Assembly: GCA_963457665.1 (NCBI GenBank) | Contig: OY735222.1 | Span: 35,429,891-35,493,890 of the forward strand | DNA: 64,000 nt | DNA from: Thysanoteuthis rhombus | Lineage: Eukaryota > Mollusca > Cephalopoda > Oegopsida > Thysanoteuthidae | Direction: 5' to 3' | Part shown: positions 22,810 through 35,789 of the stretch, one piece after another | Layout: each line of letters begins with the position of its first letter | Numbering within the stretch: the stretch's first letter is position 1 | Made by a program: the position numbers and the translations under genes | The notes under the pieces: generated by a model | Told to the model about the DNA's origin: nothing | The model's database searches: none | The model's input: only the letters and a program-made list of their open reading frames with translations

Positions 22810-25045
22810 TGTGCGTGTATGTGTGTATATGTATACATATGTGAAAGGACGTTCAAGTTGAAAGTGTGTGCATCTTTTCGCTGAGAGTGCAAAACATTTT
22901 AAAATGACCTAAAATTGCAATGTTTCACTAAACACTCGTAATTATGGAGATTTGTGAATTTGCACACACACACACACACATATATATTTATGGGTGTGAG
23001 TTTTTGTGTTATGTGTGTGTGCGTACATGCGTTTACTTATATAGAAAATGTGTTTAAATGAAAATCTCTTAGCCCACTCGTTAATTCATTTGCAAAATAT
23101 CTGAAGCAGGAAAAATAACAACTTCTGATCAAAACAGAGACATAAATCCAATGAAAGGTGAGTGTACTTTTTCATGAAATTCATACACCCTAGCATCACG
23201 AATTGCATCCAGGCGAAAGCCCCACTAAGTTGATGAATTAAAATTTTGCTGATGTAGGAAAAAATGGCGGACGATACCATCAAACCATGAAGAACAGTCC
23301 CGTTTTTTGAAAATGCAGGAAGTCTGGAGATAATACTATAAACGTATCTCTGTAACTCTCGACTAACTCACATTTTATTCATTCTTGTACCTACCATCTA
23401 TCTATCTATCTTATTTGGATTGTATGTACCTCCCTGTTTTTCTCTCCCAGTCTATTTATATATATATCTATTTCTGTTTCAGTCATTTTTACTATCTATC
23501 CTTCTTCTTCATATCTGCCCATCTGAGCTTAGAGTCTCATTGTTGGAATGTGGCATTAAATAAGGAATTCAGATAATTAACCCCGTATCCATCTGGATGT
23601 CATGAACAATCACCGAAATCAAATTCAGCCCCTAAAATGTTTCAACAAAAAACCTTGCGATTTTATCCTTGGTGACAAAATATCTGATTATTCTTTAGAT
23701 AAAGTTTGATGTAAGATTTAAACTGTTGCTTTACGTAGACACCTAAATCTGTCTCCGTGTTTATCGGTGTTTCCCAAACTCATTTTACACATCTCAGAAA
23801 GATGCCCAACAGGATATCTGTCGATCTCCAATTCATCAAGGGGAGAAAAGTGCCCTTTTTTTCCATCGTACAGTTTCTGAAAAAAATCAGAAGGTTTTAT
23901 AAAAAAAAAACAAACTTTTGGCACTACTTAGTTAAGGTGGTCCCGGTTGGAATTCTGAGTGCGGAATACGCAAGGTAGAACAATTTAATAAATAAATTAT
24001 TCCACGTAATCAAAGTATCTATTCATTTTTTTCTTTCATTAATTCTTTTATTTCTTTTTATCTTAATTAATGAAAATCTATTTTTTTTACTCACTATCCA
24101 TCTGGAATTTATCAAAACTGAATATATACTGATCTGGCTGAGCTCATTTATTATCTAGTAAATATTATATTATAGATATTATAGATTTAGTATCGATAGT
24201 AAGTGCAAAAGAAAAAAGGGTTCAGGAGGCATTGGCGGATGTTGCAATCAAAGCCAAGACTGAAGTCATGACAAACTTTTTTAAACTTTGAAGATTCGCC
24301 TGGATTGAGCTGGTATCAAAAAGATGTGATTTCTTGATGGTACGCTTAGACAGAAAAAAACACAAATAAAAAGATACGTTATATTTTCATTGCATAGAAT
24401 AAATCATTTGGTGACTTGTTTTACCTAAGTCATTTTTTTTAAATCTCGCACACAGAATCTCAGTCGGGGCCACATCTCCCAATTCTTGCTAAAAGTTTTC
24501 AATAGAATTTCCTGATGGGTTCTTTACAAATAGACAAATTTCCAGATGGGCAGATTTTCAGATAGACACTAAAATAACATATGTCATCAGCTCCCCCATA
24601 CAGTCTTATGTGTTTTCTTGCCATGTTATATCGAAAACGAGAAGCGCTCTATCGAAACATTTTATACATGGAGTCGTAGGTCTGGAGAGATGATTCTTTC
24701 TGTAGAGCTGTTGGAAGTTCAACGTTTCGTTTTTGTTTCACAATGAATTCATGTTGATTTGATTGGAATTATCCAAATGCATTGATAGAATCCTTCTAAT
24801 GAGAATCCTGAAACTCCAAACTGATCAACAGTAAAATCAGCTTTTCAGACACACAACTTTATGTGTTATAGGTATCGATTTGCGTTCCCCACCTGCCCCC
24901 CCTGCATTGTCTTCCGACTCTCCCCACCACTCACTTTGCTATCCAGTGGTCCCTTGAATTTTCCAGTGTCCTCAAAAAAGGGGTGGGTAGCTCCTACTTT
25001 GCGAATCACTGGTTTATATATAGAGTGAACATAGCCACACACAAA
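22810..25045. other. No gene supported
   Basis: AT-rich, with the 23.78-kb repeat inside. The reverse complement of 24880-25013 begins CCAGTGATTCGCAAAGTAGG, which recalls a hAT-type end. A short open run (VQEALADVAIKAKTEV near 24217) is unidentified. Confidence 0.45.
23775..23865 (-). repeat. Short interspersed repeat shared with 51210-51295
   Basis: The reverse complement (GGGCACTTTTCTCCCCTTGA then TGAATTGGAGATCGACAG and ATCCTGTTGGGCATC) resembles CACTCTTCCCCTCTTTGATA then AATTCAAGATGGGTAGG and TTTCCTGATGGGCAC at 51210. Identity is unknown. Confidence 0.35.
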
Positions 25046-25046
<1 letters not shown>

Positions 25047-25144
<98 letters not shown>

Positions 25145-25166
25145 GGTATTTGGTATGGACAAATTG

Positions 25167-25224
<58 letters not shown>

Positions 25225-25225
25225 G
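25047..25225 (+). repeat. (AC)n(AT)n and (GATA)n microsatellites
   Basis: (AC)n 25047-25126, (AT)n to 25142, (GATA)n 25168-25222. Overlapping 120-135 codon minus frames are low complexity. Confidence 0.95.
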
Positions 25226-26044
25226 CAAATGGGTCTACAGAAAGATGACGGGTCAAGAATGGTACATAAATAGTTACATGCAAAGTAAGATAAGATACGT
25301 GTGTGCATAGATAAACACTGATTTGTGTCAGACGGACAGATACCCAGTAAAGGGAAGCTGTGATGGACTGATTGAAATACACGAAGAAAAAAGTTAATAA
25401 ATTTGAGATTCACTCTTGATACAGCCTTTTTAACTATAGTTCTTGCTTTGCACCTAAAATGGGCTGCAAAAATACATACCCCAACCCTAATTTAAAAAAT
25501 ACTCTAAATTGAATTATCAGATTGCTGGATAAGTAAATAGATAATTATGTTGTGCCGCAAGGAAATGCTCGTGTGATTTTACAGCAGCGTAGCCCCTCCC
25601 CCGTAACCTTACTGATAGCACAAAAAAAATTACTAGCAAGAAATATTTATTACTTTCACACGGGAAAGTTAGGCATTATAATTTCAAAGTAAATAGAAGC
25701 AAACACTAAATCTTTAAAATATTAACTTCCCTTCCAAAACTTACAGAAACACAATAAACAACACCAATTAGTATTGAAATAGTGTTGATACTTCGAAAAT
25801 TTTCGAGGAGAAGCAGCGCCAAGAATAAGCTGAATGAGAAGACATGAAAATCCACAGGAGAACAAAAGTGCACTTGTGAAGATATTTTAAAAAAAGACAA
25901 TGATAAGTGAGAAGCCTGAGTTGAAGATATGTAGAGAGATTTGAGGGTAAATCTGAAAAGCTTTAAAAAGCAACACATTATCAGTATTTTTAAAAAAAAT
26001 GGTTCCGTATAAAGTTTTTGAAGATTAACAATTCTTTTCATTTT

Positions 26045-26500
26045 TTTTAATCTTCAGAGCATGGTGACTCCAAAAATCAAAGTCGGTATTTCTACAGACA
26101 CCTGTATGACCACCATTTCTGACGATCTAGTTTGATCAATGGTCAATATCTCAGTCCCACTGTAAAACGAATGAACTTAATACGAAAATTATTGTAATTT
26201 CTGAAAGTAGATGCTCTGGTTGATTAGATTGCACTGTTTGGAAATGGCACAAAAAGTAGATCCGGAAATTATTCAATTTAAACTCTCAGCCATTTTCCCG
26301 CTTGGAACAGTTTAGCATTCAACTTTTTCTTTTCTGCGCATGTCCAAAATGGAATTTTTGTTATATATGCATCATCTTGGCTGAGCCCTCTGGAGCATAC
26401 TCAATACCATGCATTTAATGCAAATAGAAAACATCCCACGTTATTTCATCTATCAATAGTTTCAAAACTGGGCTTTGTAGACCCTTGGAATTGCATAAAA
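26045..26500 (+). repeat. Interspersed repeat, copy 2 (unbroken)
   Basis: It holds, without interruption, the blocks that are separated in the 15.8-17.2 kb copy: TCCAAAAATCAAAGTCGG, ACAGACACCTGTATGACC, CATTTTCCCGCTTGGAACAG, ATCCCACGTTATTTCATCTA and GTTTCAAAACTGGGCTTTGT then AGACCCTTGG. No coding frame is associated. Confidence 0.6.
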
Positions 26501-26504
26501 ATCA

Positions 26505-27160
26505 TCTGAAACATATAATGATAGCATGTACAATCTCATTGATTAACGCAATTTTGCATTTACTGAAACAATTGGAAACTTTAATATTATTACATCTACC
26601 TATATTATTCAAAATTGAATCATATATTTCTGAAAGTTTTTTCCTATTTATCTAATGTCGAGAAGGTTATACTCTCTCCCCGATACTGTACTTGGTGTGT
26701 CAATTTTACGTATCAGGATCCAACAAATATCATCTGTTAAGAGGCTAATGTAGTGATAGTTCTGGGCTACACGGATGTATGAATCTGATCATAAAATCCA
26801 AATGGTCTTCATCCTTCTGAATTATGAGACTGACCCAGCACTTAGGGTCATTTATACAGTTATTATAAGCAAAAAGAGTCATAGTTATTGGTTCAATATT
26901 GTTAATCCAGTATTGGTCTATTAATCTATAAACTTTATATTCACTGCATCTATTAATTGCAATGTTTGTTGCTTTGTGTAAGAAGTGTTAAACAACATCT
27001 TTCTAATTTTCTTTATGTGAAACATGGAAAATGGATTTTTTTTCACATCAATTCAAGATTTTTATACGAATAAAATTGCAACTTACATCCTATGTTTGTA
27101 AATTCCTGTTTATGTTTGAAAAAGCATTTGTTTCCAATTATAGCCAGCTGTGTAAAGAAT
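26505..27160. other. No gene or clear element seen
   Basis: AT-rich single-copy-looking sequence. Confidence 0.5.
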
Positions 27161-27164
27161 GCTA

Positions 27165-27220
<56 letters not shown>

Positions 27221-27376
27221 TGAGTATTTTATAACGATAAAGCATCAATCAGCAAACATGATCATAATCGATTTGAAACATGCTGAATACAACGATTTTC
27301 CTTGTTGCCAATAATTCAATAAATATTGTCGGATATATTGCATCCGTATACTCATCATAAACGCATTGAATTATTG

Positions 27377-27457
<81 letters not shown>

Positions 27458-27585
27458 TCACACAGCATACACCACTGAAGATGGGAAGAATCCCGAAACA
27501 TGTCTCGACAATTTACATCTAAGGATTAATAAACCTTACCTCTAAACACTTTACTCCCGAGTCTGTCTCACTCTCTACAGTACAC

Positions 27586-27642
<57 letters not shown>

Positions 27643-27857
27643 TGGAAGAGTAATGTAGAAATAACTTGACATCGAACTTAATGGCCGGTGGAGTTGACTT
27701 TTAAGCGATTGACAATGATTGTAACTCGCTATCACAGTCAAAATATAAACAACCGTAGCGTCAAGATAAAGCCATGTAAAAAAAAAACTAATCAACTCAT
27801 TATATGGGTCATTACACTTTGGTCTGTTACTTCAATGCAGTTGCTCTCTTAAAAATC

Positions 27858-27925
<68 letters not shown>
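27165..27925 (+). repeat. Four (TA)n tracts
   Basis: (TA)n at 27165-27216, 27380-27456, 27588-27640 and 27858-27925. Confidence 0.95.
27461..27540 (+). repeat. Possible Penelope-type tail with hammerhead-like core
   Basis: CTGAAGA (27475-27481) is followed by TGGGAAGAATCCC, able to form a GGGA/TCCC stem, then directly by GAAAC (27494-27498). This is the order CTGANGA, stem II, GAAA. One extra T before the stem departs from the consensus. It begins directly after a (TA)n tract. Confidence 0.45.
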
Positions 27926-27929
<4 letters not shown>

Positions 27930-27930
<1 letters not shown>

Positions 27931-29017
27931 TTAATATATGAATTAATTAAAAGTGATAGAAACTAAGGAGATAGGAAGGATAACTGTGAAATATTGGCCA
28001 GGAAAAGCAAAGTAATCCAATAAACCGAAATCGTGTGAATTCCCTCGCTCGAAAAAAAGCTGAACAAAAATGGGAGAACTGATAGAGAGAAAGAAAAAAG
28101 AATTCATCTGGAAGAAAGTGATCTGATGAAGATGTATCCAGAGAAATCACAGAACTGACCAATAAAAGTGAAACCCATCATCCTACTCAGGTCAGCCTGT
28201 TCCCCATAAATCGAGCCTCGCTTTCGGAATTCGGTCATAGGCAATTTGATATCGCAGTGATAATGATATTATCGTAAGGATGTTACGTCACTCATAGACC
28301 GGGAGAATTCGCCGACATATGGGCTCAGATGTGTAAAATGAAAGAACACGTAATAAGACGATCGTTTCTAAGTTGCTTTACACTTTCAGTTTCAATGTTT
28401 TTTCTTTCTTCTCATAGTTATCGTTTTCCCTCTCCGGCTTTCATTTCTATTTGCATTTGATTTTAGATGCTTCGACACGCATCTCTATAAGAGGGTCTCC
28501 TGGTCGGTCAGTCGATCGGTCCGTCCATCCCCAATATGTTCGAAATCGATTTTCGGGACATGGTACTATTAATCTTTTTAGTCCAACACCTTCACTTATC
28601 TAATAGTTTCCACCCGTTACGTTATGTTTTTGATAAGGGGCTCAATGTACTATGAAGTTACAATGCAAAACTGGACCCTGACTAGAAATTATGAAAATTA
28701 TATCATTTAGAGAATTTAAAAAATATCTGATGAAGTCATAAAAATTCGAGGACCAGAACGATCTGATCAGACATTCTTGCTTTGGGATTTTTTTTTTTGT
28801 ACCTGACCTCATGTTAATATTGCAAAAATAGTGCAGGCATCCTCCGATATAATGCTGTTTAAGATTTCAAAGACGCTATTATTATATGGTTACAGGTAAG
28901 CCTGATGTTGATCTTTTTTCGATTATATACATGTTTTGCTGATAGAAAAGTCAAGTTATATTACATTGATACAGGCATCATTCCCTAGTGCAATGTGGTT
29001 CGTCATCGCGTGGTTCA

Positions 29018-29020
<3 letters not shown>
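27930..29020. other. No gene or clear element seen
   Basis: A 71-codon minus frame (27947-28162) has no motif. GGTCGGTCAGTCGATCGGTC at 28503 is a short CGGT-rich run. Confidence 0.45.
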
Positions 29021-29060
<40 letters not shown>

Positions 29061-29218
29061 GTGAATCTTGTCAGCCTGTCACAGAGGAGTCGTATAAGTA
29101 AAAGACTTATTGCACTTTAGTGATGGTGGGGTAATGTGGATGTATTGTTGAACTAATATCCTTGAAGTTTTCTTCGTGACTTCTTTTTTGTTTTTTTTCC
29201 TCTTAAGTTTTTTTCTTC

Positions 29219-29291
<73 letters not shown>

Positions 29292-29302
29292 TATATATAT
29301 AT

Positions 29303-29378
<76 letters not shown>
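29021..29378 (+). repeat. (TA)n tracts
   Basis: 29021-29055 and 29219-29378, the second with AATAT and GATA interruptions. Confidence 0.95.
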
Positions 29379-29381
<3 letters not shown>

Positions 29382-29759
29382 GCTATCTATCTCACTCCTA
29401 TCCATCTTTTGATATTTAGGAAGAGATAAGTCTTTAGTCAGTGAAAATCTTGGTCAAACTAGGTCAGCATATGACAAAATTTGTATTTCCTATGTTTTCT
29501 AAATTTATCTATTCATACAATTTTTCTTCCAGAAAAGTGATGTCAAGATATTCAGAATTGTCTTATACGACCACTTGATGTCACTGGTAGATTTTCTGGT
29601 AGACATAGCTAGAAATCTCTCTTTGTTTTGATCTCATCTAATTTTTGATTGAACTGTCCAGAATTTCGCGACAAGATTATTTTCCCTCTCTCTCTTGAGA
29701 CATTTCCGTTCGAATTTAGTTGAAAACCCCTGTCTCCTGTTTTTTTTTTTCGGTGGAAT

Positions 29760-30830
29760 TTTGGACAGCACAACTTTATTATGATTATCAGATGACAAGG
29801 AATTTTTCAGATTTTTTCACTCGTGCAATTGCTCGGCTATAAAGATCGTCCGTTAATTCTGAGATTTCTCTGAGTCTAAAGCAGAACCAATCAAATACAG
29901 ATCGTCGAATTCCTTGTGTGCAAATGAAATTATTCTCTCCAGATGACAGCATTTCAATGTCACCATATATTGCATAAGCTTGATGAGTTTAAAAATATCA
30001 ATTATATTTGGTGCTAAAATGGATATGGCTTCGCGATTTCCTTGGCTAGTCATGGTTGATTAATAGAATGGCTTTGAAATCTTTTGAATTTTTTCAACCT
30101 TCTGCCAGTGAGAATTTTTAGATAAATTAAAATCAAATGATAGTTCTATCAATTTTTCCTAAATCCGCCAGTTGCTTCAAAAGGGAATGTAACAATTTCA
30201 GCAAGTTTGAAAATAGTTTAAAGGTTAAGATTAGATATGGCGAGGAAGAGAAATTCAGTTTTTTCGATGACTTTAAAATAAAAATCTTTACTATGAATGA
30301 TAAAATATTTTCTTTGACTTCATAGATGGAGGAGCCTGGCTTATCTATCACTTTTTTGCGTGCGTGTGTGATGGGGGGGGGGATCAAAACCCAATTCATT
30401 ATATTTGGTACTTTAAAATCTTCATTTTTATATAATTCTTCTTTATCGTAAATATCATCAGAATTAGGTGTATTAAAAGTAGGAATCATGTGGGGATCTT
30501 AATCAGTTATAAATCTTATAACCTGTGATGAGTTGACTTAAACGGCTTCTAAAGTTTTCAAAACGTATTCATAAATGTTGTCCTCAGGGTGAAGAAATGA
30601 GATTTTGATAGAAACTGAGGTGATGTTTTGTATTACGGTCGAATTAAAGTAAACAAAATCAACGCGTTAGTCCGTGAAAAGAATAGGAAAAAATTTTCGA
30701 CCATACACCAAGAGAAATTGAAAACCTTTTTTCTTTTTGCAATTTGATAACAGATGTATGGAATTCGATCATTCCTTTTTTTTATCATATTGCTTAGTTT
30801 TGATCTCGACGGGATCTGGTCGGCCATTTT
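29760..30830 (-). pseudogene. Possible decayed gene, unidentified
   Basis: The minus strand starts with ADQIPSRSKLSNMIKKRND after an ATG at about 30827. After a shift come DFVYFNSTVIQNITSVSIKI, FLHPEDNIYEYVLKTLEAV, a stop, VNSSQVIRFITD, a stop, then a 118-codon open frame (30133-30489) beginning IPTFNTPNSDDIYDKEELYK. Lower down is a 66-codon frame (29853-30053) containing HLERIISFAHKEFDDLYLIG. The frames have normal amino-acid mix in a stretch free of microsatellites, which suggests former coding sequence. I recognise no family. A chance set of open frames in AT-rich DNA is not excluded. Confidence 0.35.
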
Positions 30831-31639
30831 TTGAATTTAATAAGGACTACAAGGCTTTCTCTTGTTTTTAAGAACATTATCTTTCATACTTACTCCGTTG
30901 GAATCCTTTTTTTGTTTCCAACCCTTTTCACTTTTCTTCCCCTAATGTCCGTGGCTGTGACTGGCTATCGTAGGACACAACAGGGATTCCAAGCGACCAT
31001 TCTTTACATATCCTCTTGGTCAAATAAATTTACTCAGGGTGTTGTTTCTATGATCCCTTCGGTGTGTGAATAAGGTTACACTGAAACACCCGCGTACACG
31101 CATACGTATAAGTAAGCAACCTAGCTATGATCAAGTATAAATTGAGTTCACTAATATTCACTATACAATTCTCAGTGAAACTTGAACTCACGCGCCTCTT
31201 GTCACAGGCAGTTAAATGCACCAGATTCTTTGCCCTTTAAACAACGAGAACTTCAGCAAATTACGGAAATTCAAATTCACACTTTAAACCGCACTCTTTC
31301 TTGGTCTATTTGGTGCCATGTGAAGTTGTGATAAAAACCTCGAACTTAATTTCAGTTTCTTTTCTTCGTCTCCTCAAAAATCCAGCCCCTCATCTGTTTG
31401 TAACCCACGTTTTCCCCCTGTGTCTTCCTTCTCCAATATTGCTTGTTACTTTTGCTGCTACTACTGTTGTTGTTCTTCTTCTTAAATGGAGGAAAAGCCA
31501 AGTCACGATGGAGGAATGGATATGCAGTATTGGCCAATCGCTTTTGTTTCCGGTTTATCAGCGTCTTTTCAATGAATGAAGACGTAATGGACGGACCAAT
31601 GAGGAATGAATACGAAAATACGGATCAATTGTATGGAAA

Positions 31640-31912
31640 GATTAAAAAGAAACTCACTCAATAGAAACCGTCATGTGACAAACTTCTTTTTGCTGCGTAC
31701 CATGTTGAGGGTGATCAATTGAAAAATCGGAAAAGGGGTTTATCAATGAAATTCACCTTTTGATAGATTACTGAAAAATTCCCAAATCACAGGAAACAAA
31801 CTTGAACTCTACAATCAGTGAGGGGGGGGGTAGTTTAGCATAAACTTACATTGCCAAATGAACCTTTATAAAAACTTATTTAGGGTGCGAATTTTAAAAA
31901 GGCGGGAACGTT
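31640..31912 (+). repeat. Interspersed repeat shared with 45985-46295
   Basis: The shared order is CACTCAATAGAAACCGTCAT then GTGACAAAC, GGTGATCAATTGAAAAATCG, AAAAGGGGTTTATCAATG, a G-run, CATAAACTTACATTG and GGGAACGTTTTTCG. The later copy has the same blocks with ~25-30% differences by eye. Confidence 0.5.
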
Positions 31913-31935
31913 TTTCGTAGACGTAATAACCAGTT

Positions 31936-31937
<2 letters not shown>

Positions 31938-32013
<76 letters not shown>
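31938..32013 (+). repeat. (TA)n microsatellite
   Basis: About 38 units. Confidence 0.95.
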
Positions 32014-32016
<3 letters not shown>

Positions 32017-32083
32017 GGATACTAAATAGTTCTCAGTCTGATGAAGAAGGGAATAAAACATTAAAAATGAGCCTGAGAATCCT
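32017..32083 (+). repeat. Stem-loop with CTGATGA core, Penelope-like
   Basis: TTCTCAG (32030-32036) pairs with CTGAGAA (32073-32079), and GGAT/ATCC extends the stem. CTGATGA (32038-32044) lies in the loop, followed by GGGAATAAAACA. It begins right after a (TA)n tract. The GAAA element is imperfect. Confidence 0.35.
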
Positions 32084-32109
32084 GCATATTGACACTTTAC
32101 GATATTGAA

Positions 32110-33142
32110 GAACACTCCTCTAAGCTACCGTGGGGAAATGACACTCTGACTTTAGAGAGTGGCTCGTACCAGGAACTGATATTGTTTCCCAATGCAATCA
32201 TTTTGAGCATCATCCCCCGCCCCAGCATATGTAAAATTCCTTTGGAAATAATGTATAAATGCCATTTGTATATCAGAAAAATGACTTGAATTACACAAAT
32301 AATAAACCAAACTCTAATCTGTCTCTAAAAATTTAGAGATTTCACAATAAAAAAAAGTAGATTTTCCTGGCAGAATAGGGACAAACCACTTACTTGACAA
32401 GTTCAAGGCTCGAAATGTTTACAGAATAGGAAAGAATTACGTGGCTCAGTTGGGAGATACTTGTGGCCCGCTATCGTGCTACGTCATCTAGTTTTAGAGC
32501 CAATCGTTTAGTCCGTGTATTTTCAATGTGGCTAGCTATTTTAGTATATAGATATTTAGATTTCCATCTTCGGTATAAGTCCTTACATTCGAAGCGCTCA
32601 TTACGAAAACACTCTCATTAACAATGGCTTGCTAGACAATTTTTCTTGCCTTGAATATCGCTCGTGAAAATCCTGACGTTCATCTGGGCTTGAATACTGA
32701 CCATTGGCACTCGGGGTAATTACGCGGCAATAAACATGCTCAGGTATGTATCATTTGCTCTATGATTGAAGTTCTGTGTCAAAGTAAGCTAAGTTTATTG
32801 AATATCTACATAAATCACCTGTCAAGGAGCCAAGTTGTAAGCTAGTCTCGCGGACTGTTGCCAGTGAATTGGATAATCTCTGTGTGCTGTTGTGTTTGTA
32901 TGTGACTAGCCTAAACTTTGAGCTGAAACGGCCGCAGAAGATAGTTATGGGGTCATCTCGGCCTATGCTGTGCCGCTGATTAACAGAGAATCTTGCCAAG
33001 CAAGGATCGGGCTGTGCATCTTTGAGTAACAACTGGGTGAGTGAGGGACCGGAAGTGCAGCCTGACCCTCGGCAAGAGAAAAGAGTGTGCCTCCCTGGGA
33101 GCCGCTATTTTCGTATCGATCGGCAGAGATCAATCGATCTAT

Positions 33143-33145
<3 letters not shown>
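32110..33145. other. No gene supported
   Basis: GTGGCTCAGTTGGGAGATAC at 32441 resembles a tRNA A box but no B box follows at tRNA distance. The more GC-rich stretch 32790-33120 may be part of an unrecognised repeat; its frames (88-90 codons) have no motif. Confidence 0.4.

Positions 33146-33216
<71 letters not shown>
33146..33216 (+). repeat. (TA)n microsatellite
   Basis: About 35 units. Confidence 0.95.
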
Positions 33217-33219
<3 letters not shown>

Positions 33220-33789
33220 AATATTGCTTTTGCTGCTGATTAGAGACAGATGGAGGAAGAGGTGTAGCAATGATTGCAATTTCATGGAAATTATTTTCAT
33301 CATTTGACTTATTGTTAATGTATTTTCAAAGTTCTCTTACGACTCAGTCTGGTACGGAGCTCTGTTAGAATTGTTCTATCCTGCTGAGTTCATTGCAGCT
33401 GAATCAGGATCGAATTCCAGCAAGGCCCAACAATGCTTCATTGAGACACAGAAGGTGTGGCCTTACCAATGAAATCGACACTGAACGACAAAGCCGGAAG
33501 TTGGAGAGCTCAATCACAATCATATGCTGGACACATGGTAGAACCACTTAATTTTCTCCAATGTCTGCTAAGCCTCATCGTGAAAACTATCAATCTTGGG
33601 GGGTCAACGTCTCTATGCAAGTGCCAATAGGGCTCCTTAGAGCTAGGTAAAGCCGGTGCATCAGGTCAGGACCCGGAGGGCTACTGAGGGCATAGTGTTA
33701 AAGAGGGTCCGAGGGTTAAATTTCCAAGATACGACATGCCCATTAACAAAATAGGTTGACTCTATCGTTTACTTACGAGTGTATTCACT

Positions 33790-33885
33790 CGTATCGGCCC
33801 TGCTGTCCGTCTGTTTGTTCACACGATATCTCTAGTAGTTCTCATCGTACCAATTGATCCCAAACAGCTTACCAACTAACGTAAC
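33790..33885 (-). repeat. GACAGAC-type repeat copy
   Basis: The reverse complement reads ATTGGTACGATGAGAACTAC then TAGAGATATCGTGTGAAC and AAACAGACGGACAGC, matching the other copies' GAGAACTTTCGGAGATATCGTG...GACAGAC core. Confidence 0.55.
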
Positions 33886-33889
33886 TACC

Positions 33890-35785
33890 TACCAACCTCA
33901 GCATCAATCTTGCTGGATACAGACATAAAAAGATACGTGACATCCTACAGGTCTCCCACTCTAGAATCTCACCTAATCATAAAAGTGAAAATACTTTTTC
34001 TATACGTGCATTCCATCATACGAATTTCGTCATCGACATAACGGTGTCCTATTTTTTTACTCCAATAACTTTAGTCTGTGAAACTTGACTGGATCTCATT
34101 CTTCCTGTGGGCGATTTGGGCAATTAGCGAACGCTGAGATAAAAATAGGGTAAAAGACCTGCCAGAAATTTTACAATAGATGGAAACCAGGGGAATAAAA
34201 ACGTCGTAAATGAAGGTTCGTTAACGCCGTTCGTTTCTTTCTTTCTTTCTTTTTTTTTTTTTTTTTTCAATGTTATCCCCTTTCTATTCCCTCTTATGTC
34301 TCATTAGCGTTCAGTCACACTTCGGGAAAATTTTCCCCTGAAGCTCAGAGCTTGGCTTAACAGGGTAATATATATACTACTCTTAGCAAAATTAATCATT
34401 TTGAATTTGAAAAATATGTCTTTTATACTAAAAATCAGTGATTCCAAATGTATGCTCTGTCCCCCCCAGGGGTACTGGAAGACTCAATGTGGTCGCCTGA
34501 ATGCAAGGACGGTAACGGGGGGTGGAAGACAGAAGATGGTAAGAAAGTTAAGGGTGTAAATCTATACCTCCTACGCAGAAAGTTATTTGCCTTGAAAGAT
34601 TTTTTAGTTGGGTTGTTTGAAGATCGAATAATAGTCTAATCACATTAAGAACCTTCCTCTACATTGAACAACCATAGCCATCAAAGATGGCAAAGGATTC
34701 TTTTTTTCTTTTTTTTTCTTATATGAGCAACTTTTTGTTTCTGTGTGTTTCAGTGCTCCTGGTCATGCTATTTTGTCGACTGACTTGAAAATAGGCATCA
34801 GTACTTGATTAGACCCCTTCTAAAAATACTTTTTCTCAATTTGGGGGAAGAAAGTTGGGGATTTTTTTTTCACCTTTGGCAGCCTTATTCTGGCAAATAA
34901 AAGATCTCGTTGACTTCATTTTCACGCATACAAAACACTTTGCCGTCAATTACCGCAATAAAACCTTGGATACCGTCGTTTGGGACATCCGGTATATAAA
35001 TTCATTACTTGGATAACAAAAAAAAAAATGTTCAGAAGCGAGACTGAATTTTCATCTTCTATTTTCGACAACGTTTTTGCCCATTCATTTTCCTTATTAA
35101 TGTCCCATACCTACGGAGGAAAAAAATCTATACTTGGAAAGGACTGCAGAGAATGAAGCAGCCAAAATGTGAGAAAAAGATGTATTGCTCACTGTGAAAT
35201 TTATTTGTTCGGGTGTGCTTTAGCGTGCGTGTGTGTGTTACATAGAGAGAAACACAATAAAACAAACAGAGTTGAGAAAGGTCAGAAGACTTTAACTACA
35301 CCCTCCTTCCTCTGTTACACCCACGCAAGGAACATTCTTATCTCGCTCAGAAACCAGACTAAATCCGAGGAGAAATAATTCCAGTTCAATACATAAATGC
35401 CGTGGAAAAATATGACGTTGATCTGAGATTCCAATTAAGTCACGTCTATTCATTTGCTTTTCTCTAAACTGATTCTTATGTCATATTTTCATTCAGGCCG
35501 TAGAAAAAATTCAGTCTAGTCTTCATTTCCCTGACCCATTTACTACGGAAAATAGCAAAGAGAAATAGTTATCCGTTGCAAAACAAAAGCCCTTGTCCAT
35601 TGCAAGTTATCTACTGCAAATGATCCATTACAAAATAAAAACCATGGCCTTCAGTCAGAATTGAGTGACCATCAATAACAATAAAACAAAATTTCTTTAG
35701 AGTTAACCAGACAACTGGCGGAAGTTTCCGTCATTCGCGATTAGTGGGTTAACGTAGACGAAGAAAAACTTTTGGCCTCAGCAGT
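33890..35785. other. No gene or clear element seen
   Basis: AT-rich, poly-T runs at 34240-34267. Frames of 63 and 69 codons have no motif. Confidence 0.5.
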
Positions 35786-35789
35786 CTTC

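Noticed and set aside
28118..28155. Hammerhead ribozyme (CTGATGA...GAAA)
   Set aside because: The flanking GTGAT/ATCAC would pair with each other, which is not the hammerhead arrangement, and no stem II forms.
32441..32460. tRNA gene
   Set aside because: A-box-like sequence only; no T-arm/B box at the right distance.
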